From NCBI GenBank assembly GCA_002336035.1, contig DDED01000039.1, forward strand, positions 1 through 16,553: 16,553 bases of DNA, read 5' to 3'. The DNA comes from Cellvibrionales bacterium UBA1963. Lineage in GTDB: Bacteria; Pseudomonadota; Gammaproteobacteria; Pseudomonadales; UBA7434. A program made the position numbers and the translations under genes. Shown here piece after piece: positions 1 to 7,690 of the stretch (its first letter is position 1; each line of letters opens with the position of its first letter). The notes beneath the pieces are model-generated. The model did no database searches. It was given only the letters and a program-made list of their open reading frames with translations, and had not been told where the DNA came from.

Positions 1-1572
1 AGGCATAGGATAAATTGAGGAAAGCTTAAGTTTGTTAGATGTTTTGACCATTGAAAATACGCGAAGTGATGCGTAGACGACCAGATATCGAGTGCATTAA
101 AAAAGTGCATCAGAAAATTAAGACTGTTGTTCATTATTATGAATAAGTCACGGCTTGCATCAATATTAATGTAACTCAATAAAAGAGCTGTTAAGCCGAT
201 AGGCACCGTAAATAAAGTGACAATAGGAACGGCAACTAGGTTGGCAAACGGTGAGAGTAAATGTATTTGACCAGAAAATAGCGACAGTACGATGGGCATG
301 GACACAAACAGTAAACACTGCACAAGTATCAAGCCTTTAAAGAATAACAGTATATAGCGGCTTATAGTTTGTCGAAAGTTCAAAGCATCGATGGTGTCTT
401 TTGAACTCAATTGAATGCCATTGTAGTAATAAATTAATACGAATGTCGCAAAAAAAGACAAACAAAATGCGATTGATAAAATAAGCAAAGGATTGACTAG
501 TAGTAAAGTGCCGGCCAATAAAAAAAGCACATTTAATGGTGATACTCGCCTTCTTAAAAAGAAAATACTGTTAATAAAAATAAACATAAGAAGCGCGCGT
601 TGCGTTGTTATTGAGAAACCAGAGATGAGGCCATAAAAAATGGTTAATGGTAATGCGGTTACCACTAAGACAGTGACTCTAGGCAATACCTCCATAATGC
701 TAGGTCTTATCCAGAGGAGGCATCGAAAAATACAACTTGATAACAGCACCGCTATGCCAATATGCATGCCTGAAATCGCCAGTAAATGACTCACTCCTAA
801 CCTTTGTAAAAGCGACTTATTAGCAGCTGAAATCTCATTCCTATCGCCAACTATGAGAGCTTTAATAAGGCTGGCATGACTAAGATCTTTAATCATTGAA
901 TCAATTCGCTCGATGGTATTGGCGCGTAAATGCGCCAGTGTCACGCCTCTCTTATGCGTAATTAATTGAGCATGGGCATTTACAGATAAGCTCGCTAATG
1001 CATCATTTTTTTGGCTAAGAGCGAATTGTTGATAATCAAATGCTCCAATATTTGCAACTTCCTGAGGCGCTTTTAACGTTAACTCAAACCGCCAAATCTG
1101 ATTGACTTCAGCGGGCACATCGTAATAAGCAGTGACTTTAATCAATTTTGGAGCAAGTGCATTCAGAGGCAGGGCTGAGTCAAAATCGATCACTTTAAGG
1201 GTGAATCGAGTCAACTCAGAGGTAAAAAATGTTGGATTGGATAAATGCTGCTTTGAGAGGCGCGTTATTTCGCCCGTCACCCAGACTTTTTGACCATCGA
1301 GCCCATTATGAAGTCTGAAAGATAATTGCTTAGTGGCGTAAGAATAAGAGAACACTAAAGCAAGAACTAAGACACAAGCACCACAAACCAAGTGGTTAAT
1401 TTGTAAAAGTTGCGTCAGTAATTTTTTTTTTAGCTGGTTTAAGAATTAGTGCGCTTATGCATAGAAACATCAGTAGTGTGAATATAAAAACACCCACCCA
1501 AACAGTTAAGTGCTGCTCATTGATAAACAGTAACGCACTTACCCCCGATATAATACAGACCCAATAAACCAT
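1..1572 (-). CDS. comEC: ComEC/Rec2 DNA-uptake channel, 3'-truncated and frameshifted
   Basis: Inner-membrane channel that carries single-stranded DNA into the cytoplasm during natural transformation. An ATG at 1572 opens 58 codons (two hydrophobic segments) and stops at TAA 1398-1396. One frame over, the reading frame is open from about 1421 to the window edge, about 473 codons. This main part has a third hydrophobic segment, an OB-fold-like region (DUF4131; about 1300-1000, with GLDGQKVWVTGEI), then the Competence domain with its hallmark HLLAISGMHIG (788-756) and GFSITTQRALLM, and many membrane segments. The two frames meet at ten A on the coding strand (plus-strand T10, 1422-1431). Nine A would join them into one normal ComEC N-terminus. 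The C-terminal part lies beyond the left edge. It is 75 nt downstream of lolE on the same strand and no good Shine-Dalgarno is visible. Identity is secure. Whether the frameshift is real, bypassed by slippage or a sequence error is open. Confidence 0.88.
1422..1431 (-). repeat. A10 homopolymer at the comEC frame break
   Basis: Ten consecutive A on the coding strand of comEC, written as T10 on the plus strand. The 58-codon start frame enters the run and the long ComEC frame leaves it, so the run is the exact site of the frame change. Deleting one A restores a continuous frame reading KPAKKKLLTQLLQINH. Runs of this length are prone to polymerase slippage and to sequencing error. Confidence 0.9.
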
Positions 1573-1647
1573 TGTTGTTAGTCACTGGGGCGGTTAAATA
1601 GTTAGTGCACAAATGTTAAATTAATGAGCTGCCGATGGCTCTCGGTC

Positions 1648-2943
1648 CTAAAAGTATCTTAGCGCTTTGGCAGGCATTATTCGACTCGCTCTTAATGCAG
1701 GAAAAATAGTTGCCATTAAACTCATGGCAGAAGCCATCAGGCATACAAAAAGTACATCGGTAGCTTTTATGTCGACTGGAAGGTAATTAATGGGGTAGAT
1801 GTCAGTATTGAGTAATTCAAGTTGAAGTAATGATTCTATATAAGGAACAATAGCTGGAATATTAAATGCTAGCAAAACGCCAGACACACTTCCTAATAAA
1901 CACGCGAAAGCCGTGATCATTAATCCTTGTAGAACAAAAATACCGGCAATTTGATGACGCTTCATCCCTATTGTACGGAGTATAGCTATCGCTTTGGATT
2001 TTTGCTTAACAACCATACCTAAGGTCACAAAAACATTAAAGCAAGCCACTGCGATAATGCTCGCTATTAATAAAACTACTAATTCGCGGGACAGTTTTAT
2101 GGCAGCATATAAATTGCCAAACGAGTGTGTCCAGTCAGAAACTCTGACGGGCAGTTCAAAGTTCACTGCCGTCTGATAGGCGATGGCTCGAGCATTGAAC
2201 AAATCATGGAGCTGAAGGTCAATGCCTTGAATTAATCCTGGATAATTTAAAAGAGTCGCTGCATCGTGAATATTCATCACACCTAAGTGATGATCTATCT
2301 CGGTGTTAGTTTTGAAGATATTCATCACGCGAAAAGATTGACTCTTGACTCCATCTAACAATTGTAACTGCGGGCCTGAGGAGTTACTAAGAAGCATCAA
2401 TCGGATAGAGTCGCCAACCGATAATGATAATTTTTTCGCTAATGACGAACCGATTAGTATGCCTTTTTGTTGCTCTTGAACACTATCACGATGTGGAGTT
2501 TTCGATGCAGATATGGATTCAGTATCAAATTCTAGAAATTTTTTGAATATTCGATCAGCCGTATCATCACTTAATCCTTTTACTAACAAGGGTTGCATTG
2601 TATTGTTCGCAATTGCTAATCCTTTAAATTCAACAAAGTACTGAGCGACCTTTATTGCAGGGTCATTATTTAAGCGCTTTAAGAGTAAGTGCGATGGCTC
2701 GGTTGGCGCGTCGAACCACAGAGTGGCATGCGGGGCTAGCTGAAGAATACGATCACGAAATTCTTTTTCAAAGCCATTCATGACAGACAACACCAGCACC
2801 AATAATGCGATAGCCAGACTCAAGCCAGCAATTGAAATTCTTGATATAAACTTAACCAATGAACTATTAGTCGATCCTGAGAAAAAACGCCACGCTAACC
2901 AATATTGGTTAAACGAACCGTTAGATAGGAATGTCAAACTCAT
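1648..2943 (-). CDS. lolE: LolE, lipoprotein-releasing ABC transporter permease
   Basis: One of two permease subunits of LolCDE, which extracts outer-membrane lipoproteins from the inner membrane and hands them to LolA. The 431 aa follow the MacB/FtsX fold: a membrane segment at about 37-56, the Lol motif LSVMNGFEKEFRDRI just after it, a periplasmic domain at about 60-285, then three membrane segments at about 287-311, 335-360 and 394-415. The ATP-binding-subunit contact region (KQKSKAIAILRTIGM) follows the second segment. I call it LolE rather than LolC from third place in a lolC-lolD-lolE order and from LolE-like stretches (VACFN; DIYPINYLPV near the last segment). The start ATG overlaps the lolD stop by 4 nt (ATGA), so translation is probably coupled. 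The LolC/LolE split is less certain than the family. Confidence 0.92.
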   Translation of the reverse strand: MSLTFLSNGSFNQYWLAWRFFSGSTNSSLVKFISRISIAGLSLAIALLVLVLSVMNGFEKEFRDRILQLAPHATLWFDAPTEPSHLLLKRLNNDPAIKVAQYFVEFKGLAIANNTMQPLLVKGLSDDTADRIFKKFLEFDTESISASKTPHRDSVQEQQKGILIGSSLAKKLSLSVGDSIRLMLLSNSSGPQLQLLDGVKSQSFRVMNIFKTNTEIDHHLGVMNIHDAATLLNYPGLIQGIDLQLHDLFNARAIAYQTAVNFELPVRVSDWTHSFGNLYAAIKLSRELVVLLIASIIAVACFNVFVTLGMVVKQKSKAIAILRTIGMKRHQIAGIFVLQGLMITAFACLLGSVSGVLLAFNIPAIVPYIESLLQLELLNTDIYPINYLPVDIKATDVLFVCLMASAMSLMATIFPALRASRIMPAKALRYF

Positions 2944-3668
2944 AAAGCAACCAGCTTTGCTGAATCGAGCCGATAGACTTTGTCCATGTCACGGGCAACA
3001 TTTTCATCATGTGTCACGATAATGAAGCTAGTTTTATGTTCTGTTTTAACTGATTGTATTAATGCCTGAATATCTGCAGACGCTTGTTTATCAAGGTTAC
3101 CCGTCGGCTCATCCATTAATATACAGCTGGGCTGATTTGCTAAGGCGCGCGCTATTGCTACGCGCTGGCGTTCACCACCGGATAGTTCTGCTGGGCGATG
3201 GTCTAGACGTTGACTGAGTCCCACTGAAGAAAGAATTTTTTTGGCAACAAGGCTTGCATCGCTATGTGTTGATCGACCAATCAATAAAGGTAACATTACA
3301 TTTTCAAGCGCACTAAATTCTGACAATAAATGATGAAATTGATAGACAAAACCTAAATGTTTATTTCTAAGCTGACTTAATTTGCTGTCTTTTAATGTCG
3401 ATAAGTTATTTTCTGCTAATGTAACGGTGCCACTTGAAGGTGAATCTAACCCAGCCAACAAATTTAATAAGGTACTTTTACCAGAGCCTGAAGCACCAAT
3501 AATAGCGACCTTTTCAGACTTTTTAACGTTAAAAAATATTTTTTCTAAAACAGAAATCGTTGTCTTTCCTTGACTGTAATGCTTGCAGAGATTATTGCAT
3601 TCTAAAACCACAGAAGGTGCCGTTACGACATCGTTTAAGTGCGTATCCACAGTCATTTTATTGATCAT
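2940..3668 (-). CDS. lolD: LolD, ATP-binding subunit of the lipoprotein-releasing complex
   Basis: Cytoplasmic ATPase that powers LolCE. All ABC motifs are intact in the 242 aa: Walker A GASGSGKST (58-66), Q-loop Gln110 in FVYQFHHLLSEFSALENV (a stretch typical of LolD), signature LSGGERQ (162-168), Walker B CILMDE (182-187) and H-loop His220. Length is near the usual 230 aa, with a short N-terminal extension. Met5 (3656) is an alternative start, but the ATG at 3668 has a weak AGG about 10 nt upstream. It begins 20 nt after the lolC stop and overlaps lolE by 4 nt, so the three genes form one operon. Confidence 0.96.
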   Translation of the reverse strand: MINKMTVDTHLNDVVTAPSVVLECNNLCKHYSQGKTTISVLEKIFFNVKKSEKVAIIGASGSGKSTLLNLLAGLDSPSSGTVTLAENNLSTLKDSKLSQLRNKHLGFVYQFHHLLSEFSALENVMLPLLIGRSTHSDASLVAKKILSSVGLSQRLDHRPAELSGGERQRVAIARALANQPSCILMDEPTGNLDKQASADIQALIQSVKTEHKTSFIIVTHDENVARDMDKVYRLDSAKLVAL

Positions 3669-3688
3669 GTTAAAAACCTATAGTGGGG

Positions 3689-5011
3689 TTAAAATTCATA
3701 CGACAGTGCTGCCGCTGGTGGCACCGAGGCCGCCTTATGGGCAGGATAAATCGAAGCAAAAAAACTGATTACCATTGCGGAAAAAACGGTTATAGCGACG
3801 TCTTGCCATGCGGTCTCAGACGGCAAATGAGCAATATAAAAAACGCTCGGATCAAACAGCTGCCAATTAAACATGTGCTCAAGCGTCGCGACAATAGATC
3901 CAACGTTCGGCGCGATCACCAAGCCTAACACGGTGCCTAATAATGTGCCTATCGAGGCAATGAAAAGCCCTTGCAGAATAAATATATTGCGAATTTCATG
4001 CGAAGTAGCCCCCATTGTTTTTAAGACCGCTATATCACTGTATTTGTCCATGACACTCATTAGTACAATAGAAATAATATTAAAGGCTGCCACAGCAACG
4101 ACCGCCAGCAATAAAACAAAAATGATAATTTTTTCCATCGCTATCGCAGTAAATAAACTACTTTGTTCCTGGCGCCAGTCTATGGCTGATAAGTGAGAAT
4201 AAGCGAAGTTTTGACTGGCCAGTTGGTGTAAGGTGTTATCGAGATCCTGCTGAATATTGTATTTATTGGCAACAGATAGCCTCAAGCCATCAACCGACGC
4301 GCCTTTGACTGATAATTTTTGACTTGTTAATAAATTAATGATCACCAAGTTTTGATCAAGTTCAGCGCCGACCTCAAAAATAGCAGCGACAGTGAATCTT
4401 TTCTCTCTCATCACAATACCAGCCGGCGAGATTGCAATTTTAGGTAACGAAATCTGTACTTTATCACCGACCGACAGGCCCATTTTACGTGCCAATAATC
4501 GACCAATGAGTATCCCATACTTTGTGTCTTCGAGGGTCGCCACATTACCAGCAATAATAAAATCATTAATGCCGGTGACCGTTTTCTCAAGCGCATAGTC
4601 GAGGCCTAGTAACTCAACGACTTGAAAGCGACCATCGACATTGACCATCGCCGTTTCTGCTATAAATGGAGCCGCAGCAGTAATATTTGAATGCATTAAA
4701 AGCTCTTGCCGAAGCGTCTGCCAGTTAACGGTAGAACGTTGATCGATTGAACCATCAAGCGCAGGATTGATGTGCACTTTTGCGTCGGGTATCAGCGACA
4801 GCAGCCTATTTTGAAGCTCACGTTCAAAGCCATTCATCACGCTGATAACGACAATCAAAGTGGCAACACTGAGCATTAAGCCTAATAGAGATACCCAAGT
4901 GAGAAATGATGAACCAGGGCTTCGATTATGTAAAGTAACATAGCGAAAAGCGATCAGAACGGTGAATGGGAGTGACATTGTTTTATTGAACTGTATTTTC
5001 GGTATCGTCAT
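3689..5011 (-). CDS. lolC: LolC, lipoprotein-releasing ABC transporter permease
   Basis: First gene of the lolCDE operon and partner permease of LolE. The 440 aa show a membrane segment at about 38-58, the conserved ISVMNGFERELQNRL, a periplasmic MacB-like domain at about 60-290, and three more segments at about 295-319, 345-368 and 402-422. MDKYSDIAVLKTMGA is the expected LolD contact region. LolC proteins usually have only a few residues before a PF-hydrophobic-RY stretch, so Met12 (4978, MSLPFTVLIAFRY) may be the true start. Neither ATG has a clear Shine-Dalgarno. It is the closer paralogue to LolC by position and by AAFNII in the second segment, but its split from LolE rests mainly on gene order. 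Confidence 0.92.
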   Translation of the reverse strand: MTIPKIQFNKTMSLPFTVLIAFRYVTLHNRSPGSSFLTWVSLLGLMLSVATLIVVISVMNGFERELQNRLLSLIPDAKVHINPALDGSIDQRSTVNWQTLRQELLMHSNITAAAPFIAETAMVNVDGRFQVVELLGLDYALEKTVTGINDFIIAGNVATLEDTKYGILIGRLLARKMGLSVGDKVQISLPKIAISPAGIVMREKRFTVAAIFEVGAELDQNLVIINLLTSQKLSVKGASVDGLRLSVANKYNIQQDLDNTLHQLASQNFAYSHLSAIDWRQEQSSLFTAIAMEKIIIFVLLLAVVAVAAFNIISIVLMSVMDKYSDIAVLKTMGATSHEIRNIFILQGLFIASIGTLLGTVLGLVIAPNVGSIVATLEHMFNWQLFDPSVFYIAHLPSETAWQDVAITVFSAMVISFFASIYPAHKAASVPPAAALSYEF

Positions 5012-5091
5012 AAAATTATTTTTAGCACATATTGTCGTTAAACGCTTATTCTGTACTATTATCGGTCACTATTGACGGTTTTAAGAGCGAT

Positions 5092-5108
5092 TCACATCCA
5101 ATATGTGA
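5092..5108. promoter_or_regulatory. 17-bp inverted repeat between lolC and the PilZ gene
   Basis: TCACAT-ccaat-ATGTGA, perfect 6-bp arms with a 5-nt centre, in the 236-nt divergent gap 5012-5247. It lies about 80 nt upstream of lolC and about 140 nt upstream of the PilZ start, so a bound protein could act on either side. It is not a CRP site: the half-sites are in the opposite order. The rest of the gap is AT-rich and non-coding. A TATACT at 5166-5171 is a possible -10 for the PilZ gene but has no recognisable -35. Confidence 0.3.
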
Positions 5109-5234
5109 CTTGCTCATCACTAAATTGAAGAATACAGCGCACTCTCGATGGTTAAATAGCCTAAGTATACTAAACTATAAAGGGATTAGCTTACGTTTAT
5201 TCAGGTCGATTTAAGGCCTTAATTTTTAAATCAT

Positions 5235-5250
5235 GAGGACCTATATTGTG
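5235..5250 (+). promoter_or_regulatory. Shine-Dalgarno that favours a GTG start for the PilZ gene
   Basis: GAGGA at 5235-5239 lies 8 nt before an in-frame GTG at 5248. The ATG at 5233 overlaps this same GAGGA and has no Shine-Dalgarno of its own at normal spacing. Starting at the GTG also puts the conserved RRQLFR motif at residues 7-12, where N-terminal PilZ proteins usually have it. Confidence 0.6.
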
Positions 5251-5823
5251 GAATCTGTCAGTGATCGCCGTCAGTTATTTAGAGTTGATGACACAGCAAT
5301 ACTCGATATCGTCCCCATTTCTGAAGAGATACTCAAAGCACAACCCGCTGAGGACTGCTTTCCCTTATCTGATAGCTTTTCACTTATGCGCAATATCCAA
5401 TCGATCGATAATGACAATGCTCAACTGTTGAGAAGTATTCACGACAAGTCACCTGATATTTCGGCCTACTTTTTAGCGGTAAATAAAAAAATTGAAACCG
5501 TTGCAGCGGTTATAGCAAGACAAATTCTATCGGAGCAAGCAGAGAATATATCTGTTGATCTCAGTGAGGGTGGCATTGGTTTCGTATTAAGTCACGCCCT
5601 CGATAAAGGCCAGCACTATGCCATTAAAATTTGGTTTAACGAAAAATTAACCGGTGTTGCTGCGTATATTCACGTGATCGCCTGCCAACAGCAAAGTGAC
5701 GCAAGTTTTCGAATATCTTGTCAGTTTAAAAAGCTAAGTGATGTAGACGAAAAATTAATATCAAGACATATAATGCAGGTGCAAGCTAAACAGCAACGCC
5801 TAAAAAAAGAAATGGTCGATTAA
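5248..5823 (+). CDS. PilZ-domain protein, putative c-di-GMP receptor
   Basis: PilZ domains bind cyclic di-GMP through an RxxxR motif and a D/NxSxxG motif. Both are present in these 191 aa (numbered from GTG 5248): R8-QLF-R12 in DRRQLFRVDD, and D104-L-S106-EG-G109. In a compact PilZ domain the two are some 20-30 residues apart; here about 90 residues intervene, largely helical in character (QLLRSIHDKSPDISAYFLAVNKKIE). This looks like the architecture found next to lolC in Pseudomonas-type gammaproteobacteria, recalled rather than searched. There is no signal peptide or membrane segment, so the protein is cytoplasmic. The tail (QAKQQRLKKEMVD) is highly charged. It diverges from lolCDE and is followed after 17 nt by a small secreted protein. 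Its output is unknown. An alternative start is the ATG at 5233. Confidence 0.85.
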   Translation: MESVSDRRQLFRVDDTAILDIVPISEEILKAQPAEDCFPLSDSFSLMRNIQSIDNDNAQLLRSIHDKSPDISAYFLAVNKKIETVAAVIARQILSEQAENISVDLSEGGIGFVLSHALDKGQHYAIKIWFNEKLTGVAAYIHVIACQQQSDASFRISCQFKKLSDVDEKLISRHIMQVQAKQQRLKKEMVD

Positions 5824-5840
5824 TAATTAAAGGCTCGTTA

Positions 5841-6152
5841 ATGCACCTAACTCACCTTCAATTTATTCGACGTCTGCTGCATGTGTCGTGTCTTTTTTTC
5901 ACGCAAGCACAGCTACAGGCTGAAGTTATTAATCTTCCTTTAACTGAACATGACAATGAACTATTTATAGTTAACATGCCGCACGCTGGCATGTCTAAAC
6001 AACAAGTTCTCGATACGTTTGGCGAGGCAGATTCAGTATCACAGCCAATTGGCAGGCCAGCTATATCGCAGTGGTTATTCACTGAATTCACGGTTTTTTT
6101 TGAAGTTGATACTGTGCTGCACAGCCTTGTAACCCCCCCTTCCCCGTATTAA
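5841..6152 (+). CDS. Small secreted BamE/SmpA-like protein
   Basis: A 103-aa protein with a basic N-terminus, a hydrophobic stretch (residues about 12-21) and a probable signal peptidase I site after LQA27. The mature part has MPHAGMSKQQVLDTFGEAD followed by SQWLFTEFTVFFEVDTVLHSLV, the pattern of the SmpA/OmlA (BamE) fold: a Met-x-x-x-x-V helix, FGxP/A turn, then a W-Y/F-x-F strand pair. Unlike BamE it has no convincing lipobox: Cys17 is preceded by HVS, lacking the Leu/Val at -3. It is probably a soluble periplasmic protein. AAAGG at 5829-5833 lies 7 nt before the ATG, and the gene follows the PilZ stop by 17 nt, so the two are likely co-transcribed. A C7 run (6133-6139) lies in its last codons. 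The fold is inferred from pattern only and the function is unknown. Confidence 0.72.
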   Translation: MHLTHLQFIRRLLHVSCLFFTQAQLQAEVINLPLTEHDNELFIVNMPHAGMSKQQVLDTFGEADSVSQPIGRPAISQWLFTEFTVFFEVDTVLHSLVTPPSPY

Positions 6153-6157
6153 TTCCA

Positions 6158-6187
6158 TTGTTTAACCAACAACTTTCACCATAGAAT
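6158..6187 (+). promoter_or_regulatory. Possible promoter for roxA
   Basis: TTGTTT (6158-6163) and TAGAAT (6182-6187) with an 18-nt spacer lie in the 68-nt gap before roxA. The -10 matches five of six consensus bases, the -35 only three. roxA could also be read through from the PilZ gene. It has no clear Shine-Dalgarno. Confidence 0.25.
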
Positions 6188-6220
6188 ATAGGTCACTCAT
6201 TAATTACGAATTCCTTTATT

Positions 6221-7426
6221 ATGAAACAACAGATACGGCAATTAGAACAGTTTGATCTCACATCATTTATTAGCGATTATTGGCAAAAAAAACCGCTATT
6301 AATTCGACAGGCACTCCCTGATTGGGATAACCCACTGAGCCCTGATGAGCTTGCTGGTTTGTCACTTGAAGAAGAAATTGAATCTAGAATAGTCACACAT
6401 AAAGGGGCTAGCGATTGGCAGTTGGAGCAAGGGCCTTTTGACGAATCACGCTTTTCTTCTCTCGGGAATTCAAATTGGAGTTTACTCGTACAAGGCGTTG
6501 ATAACCACGTGGCATCAGTAGCGACTTTACTTGATTACTTTGCATTTATTCCAAGTTGGCAAGTAGATGATGTAATGGTAAGTTTTGCTACTCAAGGTGG
6601 TGGCGTAGGCCCTCATTTTGACCGATACGATGTATTTTTAGTACAGGGCCAAGGTCGACGTGAATGGAAGCTAGGCGAAGCTTGTGACGATCAGACGCCG
6701 GTTAATAATAACGATGGATTGTTACTTTTAGATAACTTTCAATGCAAAACGAGTTATGTCTTAGGACCAGGCGATATTTTGTATGTACCCCCTTACCTGA
6801 GTCACTGTGGCACCTCACTCGATAATGACTGCATGACGTATTCGGTGGGATTTAGATCCCCAGCGATGAGTGAACTAATTGACGATTTTGCAACTTTTTT
6901 ACAAACTCAATTAACTGAAGATGATTTACTGAGAGCGCCGTTGTCTGTGCAAAAAAATGGATCTACAGGCGCTATTAATCCAGCAACACTTGATATTTTT
7001 AAATCACAAATGACTGACTTATTTAAAGATGAAGGACGCTTAGCAGAATGGTTAGGTTGCTGGGCAACATTACCAAAACAGTCAGTAATTGAAAGCGAAG
7101 TGAGCCTTGCGTCTGAAGACGAGATTCATTCAATTTGCAGTCAACTTATGGCTAACGATGTACCTGTCATTCGCTCAGCTTCTGCTAGATTTCACTACAT
7201 TGAATCTAAAGATAACAGCACACCGTTAGCTTTTTTTGCTAATGGACGAGAGCTCGAGATTGGAGAAAATTTCGAGGGTCTAATACCGTCAATAAAGAAA
7301 ATCTGTGATTCAAGATCCTTTAGCAGTAATTTGCTTCTACCATTAATGAATAACGCAGAATTACGAGAGGTTATTGCAGACTCTTTTATAGCTGGGAGCA
7401 TGTACAGCGATAGTGTCTCATTATGA
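6221..7426 (+). CDS. roxA: RoxA/YcfD, 50S ribosomal protein L16 arginine 3-hydroxylase
   Basis: Fe(II)/2-oxoglutarate-dependent JmjC-type (cupin) oxygenase that hydroxylates an arginine of ribosomal protein L16. The 401 aa have the metal triad in the expected place: His132 and Asp134 in GGGVGPHFDRYDVFLVQ, and His195 in LYVPPYLSHCGTS. QGQGRREWKLG follows the first pair, as in YcfD. The N-terminus (FISDYWQKKPLLIRQAL) is the usual entry of this family. The C-terminal third (about 260-400) fits the dimerisation and winged-helix part; the whole is slightly longer than the roughly 370 aa of the E. coli enzyme. It is the last gene of the rightward group and converges on ligA. No clear terminator follows: a T8 run at 7479-7486 has no stem directly before it. 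Confidence 0.93.
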   Translation: MKQQIRQLEQFDLTSFISDYWQKKPLLIRQALPDWDNPLSPDELAGLSLEEEIESRIVTHKGASDWQLEQGPFDESRFSSLGNSNWSLLVQGVDNHVASVATLLDYFAFIPSWQVDDVMVSFATQGGGVGPHFDRYDVFLVQGQGRREWKLGEACDDQTPVNNNDGLLLLDNFQCKTSYVLGPGDILYVPPYLSHCGTSLDNDCMTYSVGFRSPAMSELIDDFATFLQTQLTEDDLLRAPLSVQKNGSTGAINPATLDIFKSQMTDLFKDEGRLAEWLGCWATLPKQSVIESEVSLASEDEIHSICSQLMANDVPVIRSASARFHYIESKDNSTPLAFFANGRELEIGENFEGLIPSIKKICDSRSFSSNLLLPLMNNAELREVIADSFIAGSMYSDSVSL

Positions 7427-7545
7427 TTTAGAATAGATTCATAGCAAAATTGGTATCCATTCTTTAGGAGTCATACGATTTTTTTTGTTTAGATAGTCAC
7501 ACTAGATACATTAAACCCCAAACACAAATTGATGATGACGACGAT

Positions 7546-7593
7546 GAAGCCAAGCTCGTGTATGTATAAGAAGCCAAGCTCGTGTATATATAG
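7546..7593. repeat. Two tandem copies of a 24-bp unit
   Basis: Copies at 7546-7569 and 7570-7593 share the 18-nt core GAAGCCAAGCTCGTGTAT and differ at two of 24 positions (the 19th and 24th). They sit in the 264-nt non-coding gap 7427-7690 between the convergent roxA and ligA genes. I see no gene, tRNA or clear terminator elsewhere in that gap. Confidence 0.85.
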
Positions 7594-7690
7594 AAAGCGC
7601 CTAGTTAATAGAGAGGCATAATTAATCAAAATGAAACAGCTGAAGAGAGTAGGAATAAGCTTGCAACGTTGGGCAACACAAACAAATCAT

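Noticed and set aside
2780..3022. 80-codon plus-strand frame across the lolE/lolD junction
   Set aside because: Antisense shadow of two well-supported genes; no family resemblance.
5092..5108. CRP site reading of the lolC/PilZ inverted repeat
   Set aside because: CRP half-sites run TGTGA then TCACA; here the order is reversed.
5032..5214. 60-codon frame on the plus strand, starting TTG, in the lolC/PilZ gap
   Set aside because: TTG start, no Shine-Dalgarno, no recognisable domain, and it occupies the region needed for divergent promoters.
5841..5900. Lipoprotein signal for the BamE-like protein at Cys17
   Set aside because: The residues before Cys17 (HVS) lack the required hydrophobic residue at -3, and a signal peptidase I site after residue 27 fits better.
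7427..7490. Rho-independent terminator after roxA
   Set aside because: The imperfect GAATaGAT/ATCcATTC pairing is well separated from the T8 run at 7479-7486, so there is no stem directly before the T run.
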